64,000 nt of DNA from Flavobacterium petrolei (GCF_003314435.2 NZ_QNVY02000001.1:124001-188000); one strand, 5' to 3'. Positions 16,304 through 25,232 are shown, counted from the stretch's first letter. Program-made: numbers and translations. Notes: a model not told the origin generated them from the letters alone.

Positions 16304-17020
16304 ATGACAGATTTAAAAAATAAAAATGCCCTAATCACTGGCGCAGGAAAAGGAATTGGTAAAGCAATCGCTTTGGCATTAGCCAAAGAAGGTGTAAATA
16401 TAATTTTAGTAGCACGCACACAAGAAGAAATAGACAGTGTAGCGGCAAAAGTGCGTTCGTTAAGAGTAAAAGCACTGGCGATAACCGCTGATGTTGCTGA
16501 TATCAATTCTGTAAACGCTGCCGTTGAAAAAGCTTTGGCTGAATTTGGAACCATTGATATTTTAATCAACAATGCTGGAATAGCTGCTTTTGGAAAATTC
16601 TTAGAATTAGAACCGACCGATTGGGAACGCATCATTCAGGTAAACTTAATGGGAACCTATTATGTGACACGCGCCGTTTTGCCAAATATGATAGAAAGAC
16701 AAACTGGTGATATCATCAACATTTCTTCAACAGCAGGATTAAGCGGAAATGCGTTAACGAGTGCTTATAGTGCTTCAAAATTTGCCGTTTTAGGATTAAC
16801 GGAATCACTGATGCAAGAAGTTCGTAAACATAATATTCGTGTAACGGCATTAACGCCGAGTACTGTTGCTACTGATATGGCCAAAGAATTAAAATTGACC
16901 GATGGCAATCCGGAAACCGTAATGCAGGCAGAAGACATGGCCGAATTAATAATCGCCCAACTTAAACTAAACCGACGCGTTTTCATCAAAAACAGTAGTA
17001 TTTGGTCTACGAATCCGTAA
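16304..17020 (+). CDS. Classical short-chain dehydrogenase/reductase, FabG-like
   Basis: 238 residues. NAD(P)H-dependent oxidoreductase with the complete SDR signature: cofactor loop TGAGKGIG near residue 12, NNAG near 90, the Ser of INISSTAG, and YSASK as the catalytic Tyr/Lys pair near 153-157. It is annotated 3-ketoacyl-ACP reductase-like by similarity. There is no fatty-acid synthesis neighbour, so the substrate is open. The promoter carries a 9-bp palindrome. The gene ends before a 120-bp inverted repeat. Confidence 0.88.
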   Translation: MTDLKNKNALITGAGKGIGKAIALALAKEGVNIILVARTQEEIDSVAAKVRSLRVKALAITADVADINSVNAAVEKALAEFGTIDILINNAGIAAFGKFLELEPTDWERIIQVNLMGTYYVTRAVLPNMIERQTGDIINISSTAGLSGNALTSAYSASKFAVLGLTESLMQEVRKHNIRVTALTPSTVATDMAKELKLTDGNPETVMQAEDMAELIIAQLKLNRRVFIKNSSIWSTNP

Positions 17021-17028
17021 ATTCTTTC

Positions 17029-17148
17029 AAACATATAAGACATATAAGTTTTTTAAACCATTAAGGGATTAAGAAAATTAAGCGTAAAACTTAATGAACT
17101 TAATCCCTTAATGGTTTTTGATCTTTTGCTTATATGACTTATATGTTT
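17029..17148. repeat. 120-bp nested inverted repeat P1 (bidirectional terminator-like)
   Basis: Outer arms 17029-17048 and 17129-17148 pair over 20 bp with one mismatch (AAACATATAAG...). Inner arms 17055-17073 and 17099-17117 (AAACCATTAAGGGATTAAG) pair perfectly over 19 bp. The innermost stem is ATTAAG / CTTAAT. It lies between convergent genes and probably stops transcription in both directions. A related palindrome is at 19299-19364. Confidence 0.85.
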
Positions 17149-17155
17149 AAAAAAA

Positions 17156-18484
17156 TTAAACTAAAACAGAAACAAAATCCATTCGCACACTTCCATCTTC
17201 ATCAATTTTCGTCAAATTAATATCATGCAATGTATTTACTAATTCTGGATTCCAAGGTGTTTTCACTTTCACATAGTTTTCGGTAAACCCGTGAATATAC
17301 CCTTCTTTATTTTCACTTTCGAACAAAACAGTTCTATTACTTCCCAATTGACTTTCGTAAAAAGCACGACGTTTTTTTACTGATAACCCTCTTAACATCT
17401 TGCTGCGTTTGGCGCGAACATTAGCAGGAACAACACCTTCCATTGCAGCAGCTTCGGTATTATCTCGTTCCGAATACGTAAATACGTGTAAATACGAAAT
17501 ATTCATTTCATTCAAGAAATGGTAGGTTTCTAGAAAATGTTCATCTGTTTCGCCAGGAAAACCAACAATCACATCCACTCCAATACAAGCGTGCGGCATT
17601 ACTTCCCGGATTTTGTTTACTCTTTCAGTATATACTTCACGTTGGTAACGACGTTTCATCAACTTTAGAATTTCATTGCTACCTGATTGCAACGGAATGT
17701 GAAAATGCGGAACAAATGTTCTACTTTTTGATACAAATTCTATTGTTTCGTTTTTCAATAAATTCGGTTCAATAGATGAAATTCGTAATCTTTCGATTCC
17801 TTCTACTTTGTCTAACTCCTGAACTAATTCTAAAAAGGTATGTTCGTGTTTTTTATTTCCAAATTCTCCTTTTCCGTAATCCCCAATATTTACTCCGGTA
17901 AGAACAATTTCCTTGATATTTTGTTTCGAAATTTCTGAAGCATTTTTCAGTACATTTTCCAGTTCATCACTTCTTGAAATTCCTCTTGCTAATGGAATAG
18001 TGCAGTAGGTGCATTTGTAATCACAACCATCCTGAACTTTTAAGAAAGCACGGGTTCTGTCCCCTATCGAATAGCTTCCAACATAAAAATCAGCTTCGGC
18101 GATTTCGCAGGAATGCACTTCGCCAAAATCATTTTTAGACAAATCATTGATGTAATCCGCTAATTTAAATTTTTCAGTTGCACCAAGAACTAAATCCACT
18201 CCATCAACACTAGCTAATTCTTCCGGTTTCAATTGCGCATAACAACCAACAGCCGCAACAAATGCTTTATCATTCAATTTCATTGCTTTTCGCACGACTT
18301 GTTTGAACTGTTTATCAGCATTTTCAGTAACGGAGCAGGTATTAATCACGTACATATCAGCCACTTCTTCAAAATCAACGCGGTCAAATCCTTCATCTTG
18401 TAAGTTACGGGCAATCGTAGAAGTCTCTGAGAAGTTTAGTTTACAGCCTAAGGTATAAAAGGCTACTTTTTTTCTGTTTTCCAT
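17156..18484 (-). CDS. mtaB: tRNA (t6A37) methylthiotransferase MtaB
   Basis: Radical-SAM enzyme converting t6A37 to ms2t6A37 in tRNA, cytosolic. 442 residues from ATG 18484; an in-frame TTG at 18496 adds only four residues and is less likely. The N-terminal methylthiotransferase domain carries the first cluster cysteines (TLGCKLN, NTCSVTENAD, VGCYAQL). The radical-SAM triad is CDYKCTYC, followed by IPLARG. PLQSGSNEILKLMKRRY and a C-terminal TRAM-like region (NRTVLFESENKEGYIHG) complete the MiaB/MtaB architecture. A -7-like element on the minus strand is at 18529-18536. Confidence 0.95.
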   Translation of the reverse strand: MENRKKVAFYTLGCKLNFSETSTIARNLQDEGFDRVDFEEVADMYVINTCSVTENADKQFKQVVRKAMKLNDKAFVAAVGCYAQLKPEELASVDGVDLVLGATEKFKLADYINDLSKNDFGEVHSCEIAEADFYVGSYSIGDRTRAFLKVQDGCDYKCTYCTIPLARGISRSDELENVLKNASEISKQNIKEIVLTGVNIGDYGKGEFGNKKHEHTFLELVQELDKVEGIERLRISSIEPNLLKNETIEFVSKSRTFVPHFHIPLQSGSNEILKLMKRRYQREVYTERVNKIREVMPHACIGVDVIVGFPGETDEHFLETYHFLNEMNISYLHVFTYSERDNTEAAAMEGVVPANVRAKRSKMLRGLSVKKRRAFYESQLGSNRTVLFESENKEGYIHGFTENYVKVKTPWNPELVNTLHDINLTKIDEDGSVRMDFVSVLV

Positions 18485-18528
18485 AAGATAACTCAATTAA
18501 TGAAATCGTTGTCAAAAAATTGAGGTTG

Positions 18529-18536
18529 CAAATTTA
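18529..18536 (-). promoter_or_regulatory. -7 promoter element (TAAATTTG) for mtaB
   Basis: Reads TAAATTTG on the minus strand, 44 bp upstream of the ATG. A TTG (minus strand) lies 25 bp further upstream, slightly beyond the usual spacing. Confidence 0.4.
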
Positions 18537-18614
18537 CGAACTAAATTCTGGAAAAGGAAATCAATAATTTCTATATCTTAGCATCTTCTTGACCAATAAT
18601 TTACACTCTAATAG

Positions 18615-19196
18615 ATGAAAAAAATAATTTCAATTACATTACTTTTTATTGCGGTTCAAATAAATGCCCAGAACAACATTGAATGGGATGGAAAATACCA
18701 ACTACAACTTTCCGATTTTCAATCTAATACCACTCAAATTGGGAATGTGAAAATTAATAGTATTCATACCGCTTCAAGTCTTGATTTCGCTTTCCAAATG
18801 AGCAATATTGAGTTTGTGTTTACCAAGAATTTTAATTCAAAAGTGAATTCTACATTCAAGCGCGATGCCGCATCCATTATAGCAATTAATACTAATACAG
18901 CAAACTATTTAGTGAATTTTGCGCAAAATGAATTTGATTTATCCGAACTCTATGCCCGTAAATTGCGTAAAGAAATTTACGATCAAAAAGGGATTTTTTC
19001 TGACGCCAGTTTTTTACAAGTACTTTATGATGCCATTCAGAAACAATATACTGAGGAACATGCAATTACTTCAAAAATAACGGACCTTGGACAAAATGAG
19101 AAAAAACTATTAGAAATTAGAACTGAGGTTCTTAAAAGAATACAAGAATATCCTGATTTTTGCAAAAGTTGTAAACCTCCAAAGAAAAAATCTTAA
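18615..19196 (+). CDS. Secreted hypothetical protein with C-terminal CxxC
   Basis: 193 residues. It has a clear signal peptide (MKKIISITLLFIAVQINAQ, cleavage after the final AQ). The mature part alternates beta strands and helices with no family I recognise. The C-terminus carries CKSC followed by a basic tail (KPPKKKS). Orphan gene between mtaB, which is divergent, and palindrome P2. Likely periplasmic or surface exposed; no function can be assigned. Confidence 0.72.
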   Translation: MKKIISITLLFIAVQINAQNNIEWDGKYQLQLSDFQSNTTQIGNVKINSIHTASSLDFAFQMSNIEFVFTKNFNSKVNSTFKRDAASIIAINTNTANYLVNFAQNEFDLSELYARKLRKEIYDQKGIFSDASFLQVLYDAIQKQYTEEHAITSKITDLGQNEKKLLEIRTEVLKRIQEYPDFCKSCKPPKKKS

Positions 19197-19298
19197 TTAG
19201 AGATAGATCTTTTTACTTTAGCGCCTAATCATGTCGAGTGCCAACTTATTTTTGTAAACAAGAAAATGCGTTTGCAACTCGACTACTTTCTAAAAACA

Positions 19299-19364
19299 AA
19301 AACCATTAAGAAATTAAGTGTATTAAGAACTGCTCTTAAATTACCTTAATTTCTTAATGGTTTT
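19299..19364. repeat. Inverted repeat P2, related to P1
   Basis: Arms AAAACCATTAAGAAATTAAG (19299-19318) and its exact complement (19345-19364), 20 bp perfect, 26-base loop. It matches the P1 inner arm except that GG/CC becomes AA/TT on both sides. It lies between convergent genes. Confidence 0.85.
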
Positions 19365-19382
19365 ATTTCTAATTTGAAAATT

Positions 19383-20180
19383 CTAGTTCAAGATAAATCG
19401 TCTCACCACTTCAGCCACGCCATGATTATTATTTGACGCCACGATAACATCTCCTTTATCTCTCAATTCAGGATCTACATTATCGACCCAAACGCCCAAT
19501 CCAGCATATTCAATCATAGTTAAATCATTTCCTGCATTTCCTACAGCAATAATTTCACTTTGAAGAATATTTAGTTTTTCGGCTAAAAATTTAATACTGG
19601 CTCCTTTATCAATTCCATTTTGCGCTACCTCAAGAAAAAAGGGCTTTGACATGCTGACACTAAGATGTGGCATCGCTGCTTTCAAATCTTTTTCTACTTC
19701 TTTTAAATAATTTGGATCTTCTAATAAAATACATTTGACAGCTGAAGATTGAACTTCCTCTTTAAAACTTACCACTTTATTATGTTCTAAACCCGTAATA
19801 TTTTTTTCGATTTCAATATATTCAGAATCCGTTTCACTTACAATTTTCCCATTAACGTAAGTTATAATATGTGTCTTACTTTTCAAACTGTAATCATACA
19901 ATTCATGAATCTGTCCTTGGGTTAACGTTTGCTCAAAAATGACTTTATCTTCTTTTAAATCTGTAATAACAGCGCCATTATATGATATCATATAGGAATT
20001 ATCTAATTGTAATTCTTTAGCGTAAGCAATCATTGCTGGCGTTGGTCTTCCGGATGCCAAAACAATATGCACCCCCAATTCTCTTGCCTTAGACAACATC
20101 ACTTTATTTTCGTTTGAAATGGTATGATCATCGTTCAACAAAGTATCATCCATGTCCAAAACCAACATTTTATATTTCAT
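19383..20180 (-). CDS. Cof-type HAD-IIB phosphatase (YidA-like)
   Basis: 265 residues. Haloacid dehalogenase superfamily sugar-phosphate phosphatase. Motif I is DMDDTLLND (nucleophile Asp and acid Asp), motif II the Ser of LASGRP, motif III the conserved Lys in IKFLAEKL, and motif IV GNAGNDLTMIEYAG. The large C2B cap lies between motifs II and III. Substrate unknown; YidA-like enzymes hydrolyse a range of sugar phosphates. It is the last gene of a tight minus-strand cluster with the DUF2007 and DEAD-like genes (gaps of 24 and 16 bp). Confidence 0.9.
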   Translation of the reverse strand: MKYKMLVLDMDDTLLNDDHTISNENKVMLSKARELGVHIVLASGRPTPAMIAYAKELQLDNSYMISYNGAVITDLKEDKVIFEQTLTQGQIHELYDYSLKSKTHIITYVNGKIVSETDSEYIEIEKNITGLEHNKVVSFKEEVQSSAVKCILLEDPNYLKEVEKDLKAAMPHLSVSMSKPFFLEVAQNGIDKGASIKFLAEKLNILQSEIIAVGNAGNDLTMIEYAGLGVWVDNVDPELRDKGDVIVASNNNHGVAEVVRRFILN

Positions 20181-20204
20181 TCTATTTCTTTTATTGTGAA
20201 TGAA

Positions 20205-20423
20205 TTAAATACTCATTCTGAATTCTTCAATAACAGGGTTTACTTTTGCAAACTCGGTTTCCTGAACAAACAATTCAACTGCTAAATCTGAATTTCCAAA
20301 TCCTCCCAATCGAGCCGATTGTATATTATTTTTCACTACTACATCTACACCAATCGCTTCAATTCTTTCTTGTAACGCTAAAGCTAAAATTTCACTTCCC
20401 GAAAACACTTTCATTAATCCCAT
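20205..20423 (-). CDS. DUF2007-type small protein
   Basis: 72 residues with the DUF2007 layout: an N-terminal VFSGSEILALALQERIEA helix after a short strand, then GVDVVVKNNIQSA and VELFVQE strands. This is a ferredoxin-like mini-fold sometimes called a putative signal-transducing protein. Two Met codons are possible starts (20423, 20414) and cannot be separated. Function unknown. It sits in the middle of the HAD/DUF2007/DEAD-like cluster. Confidence 0.78.
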   Translation of the reverse strand: MGLMKVFSGSEILALALQERIEAIGVDVVVKNNIQSARLGGFGNSDLAVELFVQETEFAKVNPVIEEFRMSI

Positions 20424-20439
20424 TTTATTCTTTATTTAA

Positions 20440-21162
20440 TTATTTTGTACCGTTTTCTTCATCACCTTCTAATTCCTCAAAATCCTCTTCTGCATCTGCC
20501 TCCAAGTTTTCTTCCTCCTCAAAATCTTCATCGTCTTCATCCTCATCTTCTCCATCAAAGTCGAATTCATAAGGCTCCTCTAACATTTTCTCTGCAAGGA
20601 CTTCAATACGTTCCGTTAATTGTTCCGAAAAAATGATACGTTGGGTTCTCACAATACTATTCGAAATACGCATGATTTTTGTTTCATGACGCAATTTCAA
20701 GATTGGATCAGCATCATCCAAAATAAACATTTTCAATCGGTTTACGTTAAATCCAGCCGTAGTAAACATTTCACTTAACTTATTTGGAGTCCCAATCAAA
20801 ACATCAATTCCGCTGGAGATATAATTTTTATCGTATTCCATATCACCTTTGTCATGGACACCATAAACTTCTAAATTAGAATTCTTTCCATATTTTTCAA
20901 AAAGAGATTCCATTTCCAATACTTTCGCTTTGTCTTCAACAATAATCAAAGCCCTTGGCGATTCTTCGTTTGCTCCTGCCAATCTCTGAATTACATTTAG
21001 CACAATTGTCGTTGATTTCCCGCTTCCTTTTGGTGCAATAATGATACAATCCGAACCACTTTTTAGTGTCGAAAATGTTTCTTTTTGCATCGCATTGGCC
21101 TCGGTCAAACCGTTTTCAATTAGGGCTTGTTGTAACTCTTCGTTTATTTTTTTTAGTTTCAT
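20440..21162 (-). CDS. DEAD-box-like protein with only the first RecA domain
   Basis: 240 residues. The N-terminal half looks like RecA domain 1 of a DEAD-box RNA helicase: Q-motif-like NAMQKETFSTLKSG, Walker A APKGSGKST, a GTPNKLSEM segment for motif Ib, and DDAD in place of DEAD. The usual SAT motif is not recognisable (RIIFSEQ). The whole second RecA domain (motifs IV-VI, arginine fingers) is absent. Instead there is a roughly 50-residue Asp/Glu tail. It may bind RNA or ATP but should not unwind alone. The reading frame is intact, so this looks like a maintained variant rather than a fresh truncation. Confidence 0.75.
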   Translation of the reverse strand: MKLKKINEELQQALIENGLTEANAMQKETFSTLKSGSDCIIIAPKGSGKSTTIVLNVIQRLAGANEESPRALIIVEDKAKVLEMESLFEKYGKNSNLEVYGVHDKGDMEYDKNYISSGIDVLIGTPNKLSEMFTTAGFNVNRLKMFILDDADPILKLRHETKIMRISNSIVRTQRIIFSEQLTERIEVLAEKMLEEPYEFDFDGEDEDEDDEDFEEEENLEADAEEDFEELEGDEENGTK

Positions 21163-21172
21163 TTCTTATGAT

Positions 21173-21252
21173 TGAAAGATTAAAAATTAAAAAATTAAAA
21201 GATTAAACTAGTGCCAAATCTTTAAATAGTTAAATTTTCAAATCATTAAATT
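21173..21252. repeat. AT-rich imperfect inverted repeat
   Basis: GATTGAAAGATTAAAAATTAA... on the left is roughly mirrored by ...AATCTTTAAATAGTTAAAT and TCAAATCATTAA on the right. Low sequence complexity makes the pairing uncertain. It could be a weak terminator between the DEAD-like gene and the NtrC-like gene. Confidence 0.35.
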
Positions 21253-21256
21253 AATT

Positions 21257-22420
21257 TTATTTCGATGCAAACAACTTCACATCATTCTCTGAAATTTCGC
21301 TTCCACCAAGGATAATTAAGCGCTCTACTACATTTCTTAACTCACGTATATTTCCTGTCCAATCGTATTCTTTCAACAAATTAATCGCTGCTGAAGAGAA
21401 TTTTTTGACTGCATTCCCTTGCTCCGAAGCAATCTTATCCGCAAAATGCGAAATCAACATCGGGATATCATCTCGTCTTTCATTCAAAGCCGGAACTTTT
21501 ATCAAAATCACTGCCAAACGATGGTATAAATCTTCACGGAAACGCCCTTCGGCAATTTCGACTTTCAAATCTTTATTGGTAGCTGCAACCACACGAACAT
21601 CGACTTTGATGTCTTTGTCCGCTCCCACTCTAGTAATCATGCTTTCCTGTAAAGCACGTAATACTTTGGCTTGCGCCGAAAGACTCATATCACCAATTTC
21701 ATCTAAGAAAATAGTCCCTTTATCCGCCGCTTCAAATTTTCCTGCGCGATCTTTGACAGCCGATGTAAACGCTCCTTTTACATGACCGAATAATTCACTT
21801 TCAATCAATTCAGATGGAATCGCAGCACAGTTTACTTCAATTAAAGGGAAATTAGCACGCTCGCTCTTTTCGTGTAATTGATGGGCAACCAATTCTTTTC
21901 CGGTTCCGTTGGGTCCCGTGATTAAAACTCTGGCTTCGGTTTGTGCAACTTTCTCAATCATCACTTTGATGTGATTGATAGCTTCGCTTTCGCCAATCAT
22001 TTCGTAATTCTTGCTGACTTTTTTCTTTAGGATTTTATTCTCAACTACGAGCTGTTTTTTGTCCAAAGCATTTCGAACCGTATTTAACAATCGGTTTAAA
22101 TCGGGTGGTTTTGAAATGTAATCAAACGCTCCCAAACGCATTGTATTAATTGCCGTTTCCATATCGCCATGACCGGAAATCATTACCATAGGAATTTCGG
22201 GCTTGATTTTTTTAACTGCTTCTAATACCTCAACACCATCCATCTTCGGCATTTTGATGTCGCACAAAACCAAATCGTAATCGTTGTTCTTTATTTTTTC
22301 AAGACCTGCAACACCATCTTCGGCTTCTTCAACCTGATAAGTGTCATTTTCTTCAGAAAGTATTTTTGTGAGTACTCTTCGAATTGCGGCTTCGTCTTCT
22401 ATAATTAGTATTTTTGACAT
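21257..22420 (-). CDS. NtrC-like response regulator (REC + AAA+) without the C-terminal HTH
   Basis: 387 residues from ATG 22420. The receiver domain has the phospho-acceptor Asp at 54 (LVLCDIKMPKMDG). The sigma-54 AAA+ domain has Walker A GPNGTGKE (about 169-176), the sigma-54 contact loop GAFTSA (216-221), Walker B GTIFLDEIGD and the arginine finger region. It ends at DVKLFASK right after NIRELRNVVERL, so the Fis-type DNA-binding helix of NtrC is absent. It would have to act without site-specific binding or through a partner. Downstream of the ABC transporter genes with a repeat between. No histidine kinase gene adjacent. Confidence 0.9.
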   Translation of the reverse strand: MSKILIIEDEAAIRRVLTKILSEENDTYQVEEAEDGVAGLEKIKNNDYDLVLCDIKMPKMDGVEVLEAVKKIKPEIPMVMISGHGDMETAINTMRLGAFDYISKPPDLNRLLNTVRNALDKKQLVVENKILKKKVSKNYEMIGESEAINHIKVMIEKVAQTEARVLITGPNGTGKELVAHQLHEKSERANFPLIEVNCAAIPSELIESELFGHVKGAFTSAVKDRAGKFEAADKGTIFLDEIGDMSLSAQAKVLRALQESMITRVGADKDIKVDVRVVAATNKDLKVEIAEGRFREDLYHRLAVILIKVPALNERRDDIPMLISHFADKIASEQGNAVKKFSSAAINLLKEYDWTGNIRELRNVVERLIILGGSEISENDVKLFASK

Positions 22421-22496
22421 ATTTTTATTTTTGTTTAGCCACAAGGGCACAAAATTTTTATTTCTAATTAACAGACAACGTTTTCTGAAAACTGAT

Positions 22497-22591
22497 GCCC
22501 TAGCCCCGATTAAAGTGAAAATCCTTTTTATTTTTTTTTAAAAATAAAAAGATTGCAATCTCGTCTTCAGGACGAGACGGGAAATAGCTCC
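22497..22591 (-). repeat. Interspersed structured element, family 1, copy C
   Basis: On the + strand it runs from GCCCTAGCCCCGAT to GGAAATAGCTCC. It contains an inner hairpin CTCGTC-TTCAG-GACGAG (22560-22576) and a second AT-rich hairpin with the conserved base ATCC / GGAT-type ends. Bases 22552-22590 are identical, over 39 nt in reverse complement, to 43242-43280 of copy D. It lies between two genes of the same strand. Confidence 0.9.
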
Positions 22592-22632
22592 ATAAATTAA
22601 TTAAGTTTTAACAAAGCTGAACCGAGCTTTAT

Positions 22633-23949
22633 TTAATATTTCAACCAGCGGTACATTTCACTCCACGTTGGTTTTTTGCCGTACATGAGTATTCCTATTC
22701 GGTACACTTTTGCGGCAAACCAAACGACACAAAAGAAACTTCCAAACAATAACGTTACAGATATAGCGATTTGCCACAAAGGTACGCCAAACGGAATGCG
22801 CATCAACATTACTATTGGTGAGGTAAGTGGAATCATTGAAAAAACAACTGCAACTGTGCCATGTGGATCATTGATAACTGTAAAAAAACCAACGTAAACG
22901 CTCAACATTAACGGCATAATGATTGGCAACAAAAATTGCTGTGAATCCGTTTGATTATCTACTGCGGCACCAATAGCCGCGTAAAAGGAACTGTACAGAA
23001 AATAACCGCCTATGAAATAAATCACAAATCCAATCAAGATACTTGCAATGGGTAAATTCCATAATTCCTTAATATACATTTGAGCAGTACCGGTCATTTC
23101 TTGCTGTGCAGTTTGAATCATTTCTGGTGAAATTCTGGCTGTAGGCCCCACATTTACTCCAAAAAACACAGAAGCTGCAAACATTAATGATAGTCCGATT
23201 ATTGCCCAAATAAAGAATTGCAACAATCCTGCTAATGAAGTTCCTATGATTTTTCCCATCATTAATTGAAATGGTTTCACTGAGGAAATTATGATTTCTA
23301 CAATTCGGCTGGTTTTTTCTTCAATGACACTTCGCATCACCATGTTTCCGTATATGATTATGAACATCATAATAAGGTACCCAAATGCTCCACCGATACC
23401 GATTTTGATTTCGTTAAGTCCTTTGACACTTTCTTCACCGGATGCTTTTGTCAAACTGATATTCACTTTGGACTGGGCGTTTTTAATTGCCAGCGTATCT
23501 AAATGAGCTTTTTCTAAATTGTTTTTGGTCAGTTTACTTGCAATTATATCCTGAACATTTTCAATGAATGAAATACTAGGACTGCTGTTTGAAATAAATT
23601 GGATTTTACTTTCAAATTCCTTAGTATTACTCGCCTTTGGGATATACAATAATCCTTCATAGCTTTCATTTGTGATACTGTCTCTCAGGAATTTTAAATC
23701 TATGAGAGACAAATCAAGGTATTTGTATTCATCATTTTTATTGTTCTGCGACGTAAATTCCTTTACAAACATACCTGATTCGTCATGAATAGCGATTCGT
23801 TTTGTTTCCGCTTTCATGGAACTTAAATACGCTACAAATGATGCAATTGCTACAAACAGTAACGGACTTAAAAAAGTCATGACAATAAAGGATTTATTGC
23901 GAACCTTGGCAATAAACTCTCTTTTTATGATTAATGATACTATGGACAT
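22633..23949 (-). CDS. ABC-2 type exporter permease (NatB-like)
   Basis: 438 residues. The N-terminal membrane helix (RNKSFIVMTFLSPLLFVAIASF) is followed by a large extracytoplasmic domain (about residues 40-180) and then about five helices. Conserved elements are VIEEKTSRIVEIIISSVKPFQLMMGKIIG, typical of NatB/ABC-2 exporters. It pairs with the ATPase gene 76 bp upstream in the same direction. The transported substrate is unknown (Na+ and drug export are known in the family). Expression probably comes from the promoter upstream of the ATPase. Confidence 0.9.
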   Translation of the reverse strand: MSIVSLIIKREFIAKVRNKSFIVMTFLSPLLFVAIASFVAYLSSMKAETKRIAIHDESGMFVKEFTSQNNKNDEYKYLDLSLIDLKFLRDSITNESYEGLLYIPKASNTKEFESKIQFISNSSPSISFIENVQDIIASKLTKNNLEKAHLDTLAIKNAQSKVNISLTKASGEESVKGLNEIKIGIGGAFGYLIMMFIIIYGNMVMRSVIEEKTSRIVEIIISSVKPFQLMMGKIIGTSLAGLLQFFIWAIIGLSLMFAASVFFGVNVGPTARISPEMIQTAQQEMTGTAQMYIKELWNLPIASILIGFVIYFIGGYFLYSSFYAAIGAAVDNQTDSQQFLLPIIMPLMLSVYVGFFTVINDPHGTVAVVFSMIPLTSPIVMLMRIPFGVPLWQIAISVTLLFGSFFCVVWFAAKVYRIGILMYGKKPTWSEMYRWLKY

Positions 23950-24025
23950 TTTAGATGGTTAGATTATTTGACATTTTAGACTGTTAGAATTATAAACCTT
24001 TAGATTTCTAAAAGTCTAAGAAAGT

Positions 24026-24952
24026 CTATTGTGTTACTGTTTGAATAAAAATGTCATTGACACTTGGAATTTTTTCTACAAAATGTGTTACTTGTCCAGA
24101 TTGCGTGAGGATATTCAATAATTCATTTGGTGTAGCATTTCCTAGTTGAATTTCCAGTTTTAATTCGTTGTTCAGTGATTTAAAATTAGCCGGACCAACA
24201 GTGAATTTTTGTGTAATTGCATACATCAATCCTTCTACATTCTCCGATAAAATGCCCACTTCAAAACTATTGGTTTTAAATTGTCTTTTTACATCATCCA
24301 GTTTTCCTTCAATGAGTTTATTGGATTTATGAATCAGCGCAATATGGTCACATAATTCTTCAACGCTTTCCATGCGGTGAGTCGAGAAAATTATGGTAGC
24401 TCCTTCTTCTCGCAATGCCAGAATTTCATCTTTTATGATATTGGCGTTTACAGGATCAAAACCAGAAAAAGGTTCGTCAAAAATCAATAGTTTAGGTTTA
24501 TGCAAAACGCAAACTACAAACTGAATTTTCTGCGCCATTCCTTTAGAAAGCTCTTGGATTTTCTTGTTCCACCAGCCTTGAATTTCTAATCTTTCGAACC
24601 AATACTCGAGTTGTTTTTTGGCTTCAGCCTTAGAAAGACCTTTCATTTGAGCCAAATACAAGCATTGTTCGCCCACTTTCATCGTGTTATACAATCCTCT
24701 TTCTTCGGGTAAATAGCCTATATATTGAACGTGTTTGGGTTGCAGTTTTTCACCATCCAAAATAATTTCACCGCTATCAGGCAATGTAATTTGGTTAATA
24801 ATTCGGATAAGTGATGTTTTTCCGGCTCCATTTGGACCTAAAAGCCCGTAGATACTTCCTTTTGGAACCATTAATGAAACCTCGTTAAGCGCCACATAAT
24901 CACCGTATTGCTTAACAACTTTATTCACTTCAAGAATATTACTCATGCTCAT
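24026..24952 (-). CDS. ABC transporter ATP-binding protein (NatA-like)
   Basis: 308 residues. Complete nucleotide-binding domain: Walker A GLLGPNGAGKTSLIR, Q-loop YLPEERGLY, signature LSKGMAQKIQ, Walker B LLIFDEPFSGFDP and the switch His in FSTHRME. A C-terminal extension of about 90 residues follows, as in NatA/DrrA proteins. It partners the NatB-like permease downstream. The first or third codon Met (24952 or 24946) may be used. Two copies of TCATATATGT lie 53-92 bp upstream of the start. Confidence 0.93.
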   Translation of the reverse strand: MSMSNILEVNKVVKQYGDYVALNEVSLMVPKGSIYGLLGPNGAGKTSLIRIINQITLPDSGEIILDGEKLQPKHVQYIGYLPEERGLYNTMKVGEQCLYLAQMKGLSKAEAKKQLEYWFERLEIQGWWNKKIQELSKGMAQKIQFVVCVLHKPKLLIFDEPFSGFDPVNANIIKDEILALREEGATIIFSTHRMESVEELCDHIALIHKSNKLIEGKLDDVKRQFKTNSFEVGILSENVEGLMYAITQKFTVGPANFKSLNNELKLEIQLGNATPNELLNILTQSGQVTHFVEKIPSVNDIFIQTVTQ

Positions 24953-25004
24953 TTTTTAATTGGTGTAAAAGTAAATAATTAGTACCGAAATACTTAGAAT
25001 AGTT

Positions 25005-25043
25005 TCATATATGTAGCATTTAATTTTTAGCGGTCATATATGT
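25005..25043. promoter_or_regulatory. Paired TCATATATGT boxes upstream of the ABC exporter operon
   Basis: TCATATATGT occurs at 25005-25014 and 25034-25043, 29 bp apart. Each contains the self-complementary CATATATG. Their place 53-92 bp upstream of the ATPase gene suggests a regulator pair, but AT-rich background makes this uncertain. Confidence 0.35.
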
Positions 25044-25147
25044 TATCGCTTTGTATTTATCGGTGTTTATCTCACAATATTTTATTTTCATCGGAGTTCG
25101 ATGATTTTCAATTGTTTGCAACAAACAAATTGTTAGTGGCGATTTCA

Positions 25148-25180
25148 TAAAAAACCCATCCTTATTTTAACAAGGATGGG
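25148..25180 (-). terminator. Rho-independent terminator after dnaJ
   Basis: On the minus strand CCCATCCTTG / AAGGATGGG forms a stem followed by TTTTTT, about 50 bp after the dnaJ stop. Confidence 0.88.
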
Positions 25181-25232
25181 GGGGATATGTTTTTTTGATT
25201 AGACGAGATAAATCTCGTCTCTAAGTTTTTTA

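Noticed and set aside
20246..20572. Ser-rich plus-strand frame opposite the DEAD-like gene
   Set aside because: Its Ser repeats are only the antisense of the acidic tail codons.
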